From: an uncultured Stenotrophomonas sp.
GTDB taxonomy: Bacteria; Pseudomonadota; Gammaproteobacteria; Xanthomonadales; Xanthomonadaceae
Assembly: GCA_913775725.1 (NCBI GenBank)
Contig: CAJYNG010000013.1
Coordinates: 186,001 to 250,000 of the forward strand
Reading direction: 5' to 3'
DNA: 64,000 nucleotides
The position numbers and the translations under genes were made by a program. The notes under the pieces are model-generated. The model ran no database searches and had not been told where the DNA came from. It saw nothing but the letters and a program-made list of their open reading frames with translations. Each line of letters starts with the position of its first letter. Position 1 is the first letter of the stretch. Shown here piece by piece: positions 51,219-59,692 of the stretch.

Positions 51219-52659
51219 CGCACAGCGCTGGTCGCTGCGGGTGGAGCCGCCGTGGTCGCTGGAGGCCTGGCGCAACGGTGCGCGCGATGCCCTGTTGCGC
51301 GGCATCGCACCGGAACAGCTGGACTGGCTGGAGGGCAGCGACGCATCACTGCTGGATGCGCCGGCGGTCAGCTCCGCGCCCGTGCTGGCCGACGCCGGCG
51401 TGCCGAACGTACCGCGCGACTTCCTTGAACTGGCGGCAACCTGCCTGTGTCATCGCGATATGCAGCGCATGGCCCTGTTGTACCGGCTGCTGTGGCGCAT
51501 CACCCATGGCGAGCGCTCGGTGCTGTCGAATCCCGCCGATGCCGACGTGCTGCGCGCAACCGCGCTCGCCCAGGCCGTTCGCCGCGATACCCACAAGATG
51601 AAGGCGTTCGTGCGCTTCCGCGAGGTGCCCGGCCAGCCCGAGGCGTTCATCGCGTGGTTCGAGCCACAGCACCACATCATCGATCGGGTGGCGCCGTTTT
51701 TCGGGCGTCGCTTCACCGGCATGCACTGGGCCATACTGACGCCGTCACGCAGCGTGGCATGGGATGGACAGGCGCTGGCCTTCGGCCCCGGCGCACGGCG
51801 CGAGGACGCCCCGGCAGAGGATGCACGGGAGGCGTTGTGGCAGACCTATTACGCCAGCATCTTCAATCCGGCCCGGCTCAATACCCGGATGATGATGCAG
51901 GAGATGCCAGCCAAGTACTGGCGCCACCTGCCCGAGGCGCAGCTGCTGCCGCGCCTGGTGCGCGATGCGGGCGATCGCGTGCAGGAAATGCATGACCGGC
52001 CCGCGCAGGCACCGCAACGGAAGATACCTACGCGGGCGCTGGCGCCAATGCCCGCCGCCGACGCCAAGGGATTGCAGACACTGCGCCAACAGGCGCTGGC
52101 CTGCCGCCAGTGCCCGCTGTGGGAAGCGGCCACGCAGGTGGTGTTCGGTGAAGGCCCGGTCGATGCCCGGATCATGGTGGTCGGCGAGCAGCCGGGCGAC
52201 GTCGAGGATCTGCGCGGCCAGCCATTCGCCGGCCCGGCCGGCCAGTTGCTGGACCGTGCGCTGGCTGAACTGGGAATCGATCGCGCGGCACTGTACCTGA
52301 CCAATGCGGTGAAGCACTTCCACCATGAGCGCCGCGGCAAGATCCGGCTGCACAAGCGTCCGGAAAGCCGCCACATCCAGGGCTGCCGGCCATGGCTGAT
52401 GGGCGAGATCGCGCGGGTGCGGCCGCAGGTCATCGTCTGCCTCGGCGCAACCGCGGCAGCCTCGGTATTTGGCCGTGATTTCAATCTGTCACGCGACCGT
52501 GGACGCTGGCACACGCTGGAGGACGGCACCCGCGGCTACGCCACCGTGCATCCGGCGTGGGTGCTGCGGCAGGGCGATGGCGCCCGCCGCGAACAGGCCT
52601 ATGCGCTGTTCCGCGATGATCTCGCGCAACTGCTGCAAGAAGGGGACGGAGGGGATTAA
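51199..52659 (+). CDS. DUF4130-UdgX uracil-DNA-binding fusion protein
   Basis: The 486-aa protein joins an N-terminal DUF4130 domain (about 1-245: YRLLWRITHGE, KMKAFVRFREV, FFGRRFTGMHW) to a UdgX domain (about 290-480). UdgX signatures are VVGEQPGDVED (329 on), GQPFAGPAGQLLDRAL and the insertion KIRLHKRPE with His385, the position of the covalent-bonding histidine. C-terminal cysteines of the FeS cluster include CRQCPLWEA. UdgX binds uracil-DNA covalently. Its last codons and stop lie within the hairpin at 52642-52697. Confidence 0.88.
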   Translation: MPHRQPDAQRWSLRVEPPWSLEAWRNGARDALLRGIAPEQLDWLEGSDASLLDAPAVSSAPVLADAGVPNVPRDFLELAATCLCHRDMQRMALLYRLLWRITHGERSVLSNPADADVLRATALAQAVRRDTHKMKAFVRFREVPGQPEAFIAWFEPQHHIIDRVAPFFGRRFTGMHWAILTPSRSVAWDGQALAFGPGARREDAPAEDAREALWQTYYASIFNPARLNTRMMMQEMPAKYWRHLPEAQLLPRLVRDAGDRVQEMHDRPAQAPQRKIPTRALAPMPAADAKGLQTLRQQALACRQCPLWEAATQVVFGEGPVDARIMVVGEQPGDVEDLRGQPFAGPAGQLLDRALAELGIDRAALYLTNAVKHFHHERRGKIRLHKRPESRHIQGCRPWLMGEIARVRPQVIVCLGATAAASVFGRDFNLSRDRGRWHTLEDGTRGYATVHPAWVLRQGDGARREQAYALFRDDLAQLLQEGDGGD

Positions 52660-52704
52660 GTCGTATATGCATTGACGACTTAATCCCCTCCGCCCCCTTT
52701 TTTT
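52642..52704. terminator. Bidirectional terminator-like palindrome overlapping the UdgX stop
   Basis: Left arm CGGAGGGGATTAAGTCG (52647-52663) and right arm (52676-52692) match over 17 bp, with four more G:C pairs beyond a mismatch. The right side runs into seven T residues. It can end transcription of udgX and, on the other strand, of maiA. The left arm encodes the last three residues and TAA of the UdgX protein. Confidence 0.85.
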
Positions 52705-52708
52705 GGGT

Positions 52709-53389
52709 TCAGGCGGCGTCGGGCTGGTTTTCCGGGCGGGCGCGGTCGAAGGCGTCCAGCGCCTGGCAGGCCGCTTCGATGCGGCGCAGGGTCGGGTACG
52801 GCGTCAGGTCCAGGCCGAAGCGGTGTGCGTTGTACAGCTGCGGCAGCAGGCAGAGGTCGGCCAGGCCGGGGCGGTCGCCGTGGCAGAACGCGCCCGTAGC
52901 GCTGCTGCTGGCCAACATCGCCTCCATGGCAGCGAAGCCTTCGGCCATCCAGTGCAGGGTCCACTGCGTGCGGGCGTCGGCCGGCACCTGCAGGCTGCGC
53001 TCCAGGTACTGCATCACCCGAAGGTTGTTGATTGGGTGGATGTCACAGGCCACCAGCTGGGCCAGCGCACGCACCCGCGCGCGGCCGGCGGCGTCGGCCG
53101 GCAGCAGCGGTACCTGCGGGAAGCGCTCGTCCAGGTATTCCACGATCGCCAGTGACTGGGTCAGCACTTGACCGTCATGCAGCAGCGTAGGCACCAGCTG
53201 CTGCGGATTGAGCGTGCGATAGGCGTCGAGGTGTTGTTCGCCGCCCTCGCGGACCAGGTGCACCGGCCGGGCCTCCCAGGCCAGGCCCTTCAGCTCCAGG
53301 CCGATGCGCACGCGGTAGGCGGCGCTGGATCGCCAGTAGGTGTACAGCACGATGCCGTCGTCGACCGGGATCTCCATCGCCGCCTCCAT
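52709..53389 (-). CDS. maiA: Maleylacetoacetate isomerase (zeta-class GST)
   Basis: The 226-aa protein has the zeta-class active site SSAAYRVRI (residues about 20-28), NPQQLVPTLLHDG and the GSH-binding QSLAIVEYLDE. It isomerises maleylacetoacetate to fumarylacetoacetate in tyrosine/homogentisate breakdown. The gene for the next enzyme, fumarylacetoacetase, is directly upstream in the same operon. Start at 53389 or 53377 are both possible; the former is 2 bp past the fah stop. Confidence 0.92.
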   Translation of the reverse strand: MEAAMEIPVDDGIVLYTYWRSSAAYRVRIGLELKGLAWEARPVHLVREGGEQHLDAYRTLNPQQLVPTLLHDGQVLTQSLAIVEYLDERFPQVPLLPADAAGRARVRALAQLVACDIHPINNLRVMQYLERSLQVPADARTQWTLHWMAEGFAAMEAMLASSSATGAFCHGDRPGLADLCLLPQLYNAHRFGLDLTPYPTLRRIEAACQALDAFDRARPENQPDAA

Positions 53390-53391
53390 GC

Positions 53392-54381
53392 TCAGGGCTT
53401 GGCCGCCTGTTCGATGCGCTGCTCGATCGCGCCGAAGATGCTGTTGCCCGCGGCATCGAGCATCTCGATGCGGACCACATCGCCGAAGGACATGAACGGC
53501 GTGCTTGGCTTGCCGTCACGCAGGGTTTCGACCACACGCTGCTCGGCAAAGCACGATGCGCCCTTGCTGGTGTCTTCGTTGGCGATGGTGCCCGAGCCGA
53601 CGATGGTGCCGGCGCCCAGCGGACGGGTCTTGGCCGCATGCGCGACCAGCTGGGCGAAATTGAACTGCATGTCCACGCCTGCTTCCGGCGCACCGAACCA
53701 CTGGCCATTGATGTGGGTCAGCAGCGGCAGATGCACCTTGCTGTCCTGCCAGGCGGCGCCCAGCTCGTCGGGGGTGACGAACACCGGTGACAGCGCCGAA
53801 CGCGGCTTGGACTGCAGGAAGCCGAAGCCCTTGGCCAGTTCGCCCGGAATCAGGTTGCGCAGCGAGACATCGTTGACCAGGCCCACCAGCTGGATGTGGC
53901 CTGCCGCCTGTTCCGGGCTGGCGGCCATCGGCACATCGTCGGTGATCACCACGATCTCCGCTTCCAGGTCGATGCCGTAGTCCTCACTGACCACCTTGAC
54001 CGCATCGCGCGGGCCGTAGAAGCCGGCGCTGGTGGCCTGGTACATCAGCGGGTCGCTGTAGAAGCTCTCCGGCACCTCGGCGCCACGCGCGCGACGCACG
54101 CGCTCGACGTGGGGCAGGTAGGCGCTGCCGTCGACGAATTCGTAGGCGCGCGGCATCGGCGCGGCCAGTGCCTGCACATCCAGGTCGAACACGCCGTCGG
54201 CGTCGCCGGCGTTGAGCGAATCGGACAGGGCGTTCAGGCGCGGCGCGATGTGGCTCCAGTCCTCCAGGGCCTGCTGCAGGGTGGCGGCAATGCCGGTGGC
54301 GCGCACGCCGTGGCGCAGGTCGCGCGAGACGACGATCAGGGTGCCGTCGCGGCCGCCTTCCTTCAAAGAACCAAGCTTCAT
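53392..54381 (-). CDS. fah: Fumarylacetoacetate hydrolase
   Basis: The 329-aa FAH-family hydrolase has the metal ligands in the FAH fold: DLEAEIVVITDDVP, GSGTIANEDTSKG and the N-terminal MKLGSLKEGGRDGTLIVVSRDL domain typical of the bacterial type. It cleaves fumarylacetoacetate to fumarate and acetoacetate, and the acetoacetate could enter the CoA-transferase encoded at 15.5-16.9 kb. The N-terminal ATG at 54381 is preferred over 54411, which has no coding support. It is in an operon with maiA. Confidence 0.92.
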   Translation of the reverse strand: MKLGSLKEGGRDGTLIVVSRDLRHGVRATGIAATLQQALEDWSHIAPRLNALSDSLNAGDADGVFDLDVQALAAPMPRAYEFVDGSAYLPHVERVRRARGAEVPESFYSDPLMYQATSAGFYGPRDAVKVVSEDYGIDLEAEIVVITDDVPMAASPEQAAGHIQLVGLVNDVSLRNLIPGELAKGFGFLQSKPRSALSPVFVTPDELGAAWQDSKVHLPLLTHINGQWFGAPEAGVDMQFNFAQLVAHAAKTRPLGAGTIVGSGTIANEDTSKGASCFAEQRVVETLRDGKPSTPFMSFGDVVRIEMLDAAGNSIFGAIEQRIEQAAKP

Positions 54382-54564
54382 GGGTGGGTGTCCGGAGTCG
54401 TGGGCAAACAAGTTTCAAGTGTAATCAAATCTGCGGCGGCGCCAAGCTGCAGCGCGGCATCGGCCCACCCTACCGTAGTGGGGGGTTCGGTAGGGCTTGC
54501 AGCCCTGCACCTGCTCAAGACAACGGCAACGTCAAAAGCGGCTCTGGCTTTCTGCTGGTTGGGC

Positions 54565-54662
54565 GGGGCGGTGTGGGTGGGCAGGACACACCGTAAACCC
54601 ATCCCTGGGGGCTCGATGGCGCCATCCATGGCACCAACGGTCCTGCCCACCCACACCACCCC
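54565..54662 (+). repeat. Family A palindrome, copy 2
   Basis: Arms 54565-54586 and 54641-54662 pair over 21 of 22 bp. The 54-nt core (54587-54640) differs from copy 1 at two positions. Arm pairs differ from copy 1 at two positions (CT to TG in the left arm) with matching changes in the right arm. Confidence 0.85.
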
Positions 54663-54775
54663 ACCCCCGACAGGTTCCCGATGACGGATCGAACATCCAC
54701 ATCATTCATCGTCGAGATCCTTCAGACATCGAAATTGATCGAATGAGATCCGACAGATCGCGGAAAACCGTCGAA

Positions 54776-54878
54776 GGCGGGGTGGGTCCGGTTGCAGGGG
54801 CGTGAGCCGCATGGATGCGGCGACCGAGCTTACATGGACGTACTTGCAGCGTCCCCTGCCACCGGACCCACCCCCGCC
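54776..54878 (+). repeat. Family B palindrome, copy 2
   Basis: Arms (54776-54802, 54850-54878) pair with two bulges and one mismatch. The 47-nt loop starts TGAGCCGCATGGATGCGG, a short form of the family B interior. The preceding GATCGCGG and GTCGAAGGCGGGGTGGG flank is shared with copy 1 at 7299. Confidence 0.65.
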
Positions 54879-54981
54879 TACCCGCAGGAACCCGGCTTCT
54901 GACGTTGCTCTGGCCTTGGCTCCGGCCTCTGCAGGTGCAGGGCGCAGCCCTGCAGAGAGCCCCTTACCTGAACAGGCCTTT

Positions 54982-55011
54982 TTGCGTGAAGTCTCAAACA
55001 TCGTTTAGACT
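54982..55011 (+). promoter_or_regulatory. Candidate rhlE promoter
   Basis: TTGCGT (54982-54987) and TAGACT (55006-55011) are separated by 18 bp, an acceptable sigma-70 layout. Transcription would give a leader of about 230 nt before rhlE. Confidence 0.35.
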
Positions 55012-55203
55012 TGAGGGGTCTGCAGCGGCCGTCCGTTTCCCTCCGGGATCGCCGGCGACCAGGGTCCGCCCTCTTCGCCCGCCCCCACTCCGACGCCGTT
55101 CGTCACGCATTCCAGCCTGCGCTTCGTGCCGGCTGCACCCAATTCTCGCAGCGCGGTTCACGGGAACGCTCCGAGTCAGCCGATCAGTTTGATCTGCCCC
55201 CGT

Positions 55204-55219
55204 CTGTCCGTTCGGACAG
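55204..55219 (+). other. Hairpin in the rhlE leader near the ribosome site
   Basis: CTGTCC, a GTTC loop, then GGACAG: a stable stem 27 nt upstream of the start codon and just before the GGAG ribosome site. It may affect translation. Confidence 0.4.
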
Positions 55220-55246
55220 GCGTTAACTGTACTTGGAGCAATCTCA

Positions 55247-56662
55247 ATGTCTTTTGAATCCCTGGGCCTTGCGCCCTTCCTGCTGCGTGCGCTCGCCGAG
55301 CAGGGCTACGAAAACCCGACCCCGATCCAGCAGCAGGCGATTCCGCTGGCGCTGGCCGGTCGCGACCTGCTGGCCGGCGCTCAGACCGGTACCGGCAAGA
55401 CCGCCGCGTTCGGCCTGCCGCTGCTGCAGCACCTGGGCACCGCCTCGCAGGAAGTGCGTGCCGGCCCGCGCAAGCCGCGTGCGCTGATCCTGGCCCCGAC
55501 CCGCGAGCTGGCCACCCAGGTGCATGACAGCCTGCGTGGCTACAGCAAGTACCTGCGCATCCCCAGCGCCTGCATCTACGGCGGCGTCGGCATGGGCAAC
55601 CAGCTGGACATCCTGCGCCGTGGCGTGGACCTGCTGGTGGCCTGCCCGGGCCGCCTGATCGACCACCTTGAGCGTCGCAGCGTCGACCTGTCCGGCATCG
55701 AAGTGCTGATCCTGGACGAAGCCGACCGCATGCTCGACATGGGCTTCCTGCCGTCGATCAAGCGCATCCTGGCCAAGCTGCCGAAGCAGAACCGCCAGAC
55801 CCTGCTGTTCTCGGCCACCTTCGAGGACAACATCCGCCAGTTGGCGCTGGAGTTCATGCGCAACCCGGAACAGATCCAGGTGACGCCGAAGAACACCGTG
55901 GCCGAAACCATCACCCACCGCGTGCACCCGGTCGATGGCAGCCGCAAGCGTGACCTGCTGCTGCACCTGCTGGCGCAGGACAGCCGCGAGCAGACCCTGG
56001 TCTTCGCCCGTACCAAGCACGGCAGCGACAAGCTGGCCACGTTCCTGGAAAAGTCCGGCATCAAGACCGCGGCGATCCACGGCAACAAGAGCCAGGGCCA
56101 GCGCCTGCGTGCACTGGGTGACTTCAAGGCCGGCCGCGTGACCGTGCTGGTGGCCACCGACATCGCCGCGCGCGGCATCGACATCAACGAGCTGCCGAAG
56201 GTGATCAACTTCGATCTGCCGATGGTGGCCGAGGACTACGTGCACCGCATCGGCCGTACCGGCCGTAACGGTGCCACCGGCCAGGCGATCTCGCTGGTGG
56301 CGCAGGACGAAGTGAAGCTGCTGCGTGCGATCACCCGCCTGCTGGGCCGCGACATGGACATCCGCGACGTGCCGGGCTTCGAGCTGCAGACGCCGATCCG
56401 CTGGGGCAACAGCGCACCGGGCAAGGCCGAGCACGATACCGGCGAGCGCGCACCGCGCAAGAGCCACGCACGCCGTCCGCACGGCGATGCGCCGCGCCAT
56501 GCACATGCCGGCCCGAAGAAGGCCGGTGGTGGCCGTCGCGAGGGCGGTGGCAATGGCCAGCAGCGTGCCGGTGCGGGTCAGGGCCAGCGTCGTGGCGGTG
56601 GTGGCAATGGTGGCGGCCGCGGCCGTGGCCAGGGCGGCAACGGCGGCGGTCGCGCCGGCTGA
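55247..56662 (+). CDS. rhlE: DEAD-box RNA helicase RhlE
   Basis: The 471-aa helicase has Q motif (YENPTPIQQQAIP), AQTGTGKT, PTRELATQ, DEAD (ILDEADRMLDMGF), SATF, ARGIDI and HRIGRTGRNG. The C-terminal 100 residues are basic and glycine-rich, ending in RGG-like repeats, as in RhlE. It unwinds short RNA duplexes during ribosome assembly and RNA turnover, often at low temperature. The long leader fits a cold-inducible or autoregulated gene. Confidence 0.92.
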   Translation: MSFESLGLAPFLLRALAEQGYENPTPIQQQAIPLALAGRDLLAGAQTGTGKTAAFGLPLLQHLGTASQEVRAGPRKPRALILAPTRELATQVHDSLRGYSKYLRIPSACIYGGVGMGNQLDILRRGVDLLVACPGRLIDHLERRSVDLSGIEVLILDEADRMLDMGFLPSIKRILAKLPKQNRQTLLFSATFEDNIRQLALEFMRNPEQIQVTPKNTVAETITHRVHPVDGSRKRDLLLHLLAQDSREQTLVFARTKHGSDKLATFLEKSGIKTAAIHGNKSQGQRLRALGDFKAGRVTVLVATDIAARGIDINELPKVINFDLPMVAEDYVHRIGRTGRNGATGQAISLVAQDEVKLLRAITRLLGRDMDIRDVPGFELQTPIRWGNSAPGKAEHDTGERAPRKSHARRPHGDAPRHAHAGPKKAGGGRREGGGNGQQRAGAGQGQRRGGGGNGGGRGRGQGGNGGGRAG

Positions 56663-56710
56663 TCCCAGCTAAAATGGATGACGTCTCCCGCTGCGCGGGG
56701 GGCTATCGAG

Positions 56711-56738
56711 GGACGGCGCTGACGCGCCGTCCTTTTTT
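56711..56738 (+). terminator. Intrinsic terminator of rhlE
   Basis: GGACGGCGC, TGAC loop, GCGCCGTCC, then six T residues, 48 bp after the rhlE stop. Confidence 0.88.
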
Positions 56739-56759
56739 GTTGCTGGCTACCGTGAGTAG

Positions 56760-57010
56760 AAGCTGGCGGCTGGTTTCGCTTGGGACGGCGCAGGGCGCAG
56801 TGCCCGCTTTTGCTTTTGCCTTTGCTTTTGTATTTGCCCTTGCTCCCGCCTTGGGGTCTGATGCGTCCGCGCCCGCAGGGAACTGTCATGGGAGGCAGGG
56901 GGCCTCAGCCAGGACCGTTGGCGCCAAGGATGGCGCCATCGAGCCCCCATGGATGGGTTTACGGCGTGTCCTGGCTGAGGCCCCCTGCCTCCCAGGCACA
57001 ACAGAAACTC
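56760..57010. repeat. Composite repeat locus 3, with family A palindrome in reverse
   Basis: Between the rhlE terminator and the M14 peptidase gene lies no gene. The region holds GGCGCAGGGCGCAG, a degenerate TTTTGC repeat tract (56811-56846) and a family A palindrome in reverse orientation (56890-56993). The element ends 30 bp before the peptidase stop codon. Confidence 0.65.
56890..56993 (-). repeat. Family A palindrome, copy 3 (reverse)
   Basis: Arms 56890-56914 and 56969-56993 are perfect over 25 bp and unrelated in most of their sequence to the arms of copies 1 and 2. The complement of the 54-nt interior (56915-56968) differs from the copy 1 core at two positions. Confidence 0.85.
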
Positions 57011-57023
57011 GGCGTCAAACGCC

Positions 57024-59618
57024 TCAACCCCGCGCTTTACTCGGATTCACCAGATTCCCGAAGAAGATCGCGTTGATCAGCAGCCGGTCCGTGCCATGCC
57101 AGTACTTGCGATGCGCCGGATCATCGGCAAACAGCACCACATTGCCCTGCCCCTGCGCCGACACCAGCAGCCATGCACTGCCTGCCACCCGCGTGCGGTT
57201 GCGCTCGGACAGGTAGCCATTCACCCGCGGCGGCGCATCAATGCGCACCACCGTCGAGAACGGGTTCGTGCTCGGTTGCAGCGTCACCGTGTTCTCCTTG
57301 TTGATCGCCAATTGCCGGCGCGGCACGCCGAAGGCCAGCGGATGGCTGGTATCCACGTCGGCGCTGAGGATGTTGCCGCTGACCCGCTCGATCGCGGCGA
57401 TGTCGCGCTGGTCACCAAACGCACGGCGGCTTTCGTCAGCAACGTCTTCTTCCTTGCCGAGCTTCTCGCCGTCGGCCAGCTTCTGTTCGATCGCCCACTT
57501 CGAGGCACTGCCGTAGGTCACCAGCGAACCGCCGGCCTGTACCCAGCGCTTCAGTGCAGCCACTGCCGTGGCATCGATGCCTGTGTAGCTACCACCGGAC
57601 AACACGATCGTGGTGTAGCGGTCCAGCGGCACCTTGCCCAGCTGCTGCGGGTCCAGTTTGCTGGCCGGCAGATGCAACTGCTGGTCGAGCAGGAACCAGG
57701 CCGAGCCGATCTCGGTGGCGGCCACGCCCTCGCCCATCACCAGTGCCACCGCAGGCTTGCGCAGCGCCTTGACGCCATCACTGCCGAGGTCGATGCCTTC
57801 GCGGCTGCGGCCACTGGACAGCGCGTGCACCTGCACACCCGCCTGGTGCGCGGCGCACGTCACTGCCTCAAGCAGCGCCGCACCCTGCAGCGACTGCCCG
57901 GCAACAGGAATCACCAGGCTGCCGGCGGCGAAGCTGACATCGCCCAGTGCGGTCGCGGTGGTGAACGGCTGGAACCCTGCACGTACGTTCAATCCCTTTT
58001 GCTGTAGCGCGGCCAGGGCACGCCCGGCGTTGTAGTCGCGCCAGTCGATCGCGTACGCGAATCCGGCCTGGTCGCCCAGTACCTTGCCCTGCACCACCGG
58101 CAGCACGGCCACGCGTGCGCCGCCTTCGATACGGCTACGGCTGCCGGCGAACGCCACGCCATACGCCGGTGCAATCGCATAGCTGGTGCTGCCGTAGAAC
58201 ACATCACCCTTGATGGGCGGCGTCTCGGCAAAAATCGAATGGACCAGGCGGAACTGCGCCTGCTGCACCGGCACCACGTAGGCGCTGCCGGCATCGAAGC
58301 GCTGCCCATCGACAGTGACGGCACGATCCAGCGCGCGCACCTCGATACGATGCAACAGCAACAGTTCCAGCAGGCGACGGGTCAGTGCCGGGTCATGCGC
58401 ATCGCCGAACACGAAGCTCTTCACCGGCTGCTGTGCGGCCTGCTTCAGCGCGCTCTGGAAGAACTGCTTCTGCAGGTCGAACAGGCCACTGCGCTCAGTT
58501 ACCGCACCACGCACCGTGCCCAGCCCGGTGGCGACCTGGTTGCGGATGGTGAAGGGGAAGGTCAGCAGGCCATTCACCGATTCCTGCACGCGGCCGCGCG
58601 AGCTGGCCTGCTCGACGGTAACACCGACAGCGCCATGGAAGTCCGGGTAGGTGGAACCGTACACCGGCGAGAAGTTGTCGAAATTCTCACCGGTGTAGTA
58701 CAGCGACCCCAATGCATCCAGTGCCTGCGCGTGGTACTTGGCCAGGGTCTTGTTGAATTCATACGACGCCGCCGGAATCAGCGGGCTGTGCATGCTCTTC
58801 GGCGAGGGCTCGAAATAGTAGGTGCTGTCCTTGCCCATCTCGTGGAAGTCGATCTGCACGTTCGGGTACCACTGGTGGAACACCTCCACCTTCGGCCGTG
58901 AGTCCTGCTGGGTCAGGGCCAGCCAGTCGCGGTTGAGATCGGTGAAGTAGTGGTTGGTGCGGCCCTGCGGGAACGGCTCGACGTGTTCCTTGTCGGCGGG
59001 GTCGGCCGAAGCCGGTTCGGAGGCCCACGCGTTGTGCCAGTTGGCGGCACGATCACGGCCATCCGGGTTCTGTGCCGGGTCGAACAGCACCACCGCCTGC
59101 TGCAGCCACTGCTGGGTTTCGGCGCTGCGGTTGGCCACCAGGTAGTACGCCGTCAGCATCGCCGCTTCGGCACTGGAGGTCTCGTTGCCGTGCACGCTGT
59201 AGCCCAGCCACACCACCACCGGACTATCGCCCGCCGCGCTGCGCGGCTGTGCCGGATCGGCCAGGGTCGCGTGCTGCTGGCGGATCTGCTCCAGCCGCGC
59301 ATGATTGCCTGCAGCAGTGACGGTAGCGATCAGTAGCGGGCGACCTTCATAGCTGCGGCCGATCTCGCGCACGCTGATCTTGTCCGAGCGTTTCGCCAGT
59401 TCCTGGAAATACGCCACCAGCTGATCGTGCCGGGTGTAACGGCTGCCGATCGGGTAGCCAAGGAATTGCTCCGGCGTCGGCACCGCTGCATCGAACGCCA
59501 CTGCGTCGGTGACCTGCGGGAAGAAGTACGCGCTCTGTGCCTGCGCCGGCTGCGGCGAGGACAGTGCGGTGGCGGCGGCAAGCAGCAACGGAAGAACGGC
59601 ACGGCGATGCAAGGACAC
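57024..59618 (-). CDS. Exported M14-family zinc carboxypeptidase
   Basis: The 864-aa protein has a signal peptide (about residues 1-28, ending QPAQAQ) and a zinc carboxypeptidase domain with HxxE zinc ligands (His143, Glu146 in SVHGNETSS), the third ligand in IDFHEMG and a catalytic-glutamate region around TVEQASS. The C-terminal half from about residue 480 is a glutamine-amidotransferase-like fold. The GTG start at 59618 is preferred for its AGGGGAG ribosome site. It probably trims peptides in the periplasm and lies 74 bp after a TonB receptor gene on the same strand. Confidence 0.85.
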   Translation of the reverse strand: MSLHRRAVLPLLLAAATALSSPQPAQAQSAYFFPQVTDAVAFDAAVPTPEQFLGYPIGSRYTRHDQLVAYFQELAKRSDKISVREIGRSYEGRPLLIATVTAAGNHARLEQIRQQHATLADPAQPRSAAGDSPVVVWLGYSVHGNETSSAEAAMLTAYYLVANRSAETQQWLQQAVVLFDPAQNPDGRDRAANWHNAWASEPASADPADKEHVEPFPQGRTNHYFTDLNRDWLALTQQDSRPKVEVFHQWYPNVQIDFHEMGKDSTYYFEPSPKSMHSPLIPAASYEFNKTLAKYHAQALDALGSLYYTGENFDNFSPVYGSTYPDFHGAVGVTVEQASSRGRVQESVNGLLTFPFTIRNQVATGLGTVRGAVTERSGLFDLQKQFFQSALKQAAQQPVKSFVFGDAHDPALTRRLLELLLLHRIEVRALDRAVTVDGQRFDAGSAYVVPVQQAQFRLVHSIFAETPPIKGDVFYGSTSYAIAPAYGVAFAGSRSRIEGGARVAVLPVVQGKVLGDQAGFAYAIDWRDYNAGRALAALQQKGLNVRAGFQPFTTATALGDVSFAAGSLVIPVAGQSLQGAALLEAVTCAAHQAGVQVHALSSGRSREGIDLGSDGVKALRKPAVALVMGEGVAATEIGSAWFLLDQQLHLPASKLDPQQLGKVPLDRYTTIVLSGGSYTGIDATAVAALKRWVQAGGSLVTYGSASKWAIEQKLADGEKLGKEEDVADESRRAFGDQRDIAAIERVSGNILSADVDTSHPLAFGVPRRQLAINKENTVTLQPSTNPFSTVVRIDAPPRVNGYLSERNRTRVAGSAWLLVSAQGQGNVVLFADDPAHRKYWHGTDRLLINAIFFGNLVNPSKARG

Positions 59619-59692
59619 GGTGACTCCCCTGGAACACAACGGCAGGCGGTCGCGCGGCCGGTCCCTTCAGGCGACCGGCCGCAGCGGATGGA

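Larger units (their letters stand above)
54494..54955. repeat. Composite palindromic repeat locus 2
   Basis: It repeats the layout of locus 1: flanking inverted GCCCTGCACCTGC/GCAGGTGCAGGGC (54502-54514 and 54931-54943), a family A palindrome (54565-54662), and then a family B palindrome (54776-54878). The SMAG and 19-bp-arm hairpin of locus 1 are absent, and a degenerate stretch lies in their place. The 865-bp gap from fah to rhlE holds no gene. Confidence 0.7.

Noticed and set aside
56811-56846. TTTTGC-type degenerate repeat considered as a phase-variable tract
   Set aside because: The units are imperfect, and the tract lies between two genes after a terminator, so no reading frame or promoter spacing depends on it.
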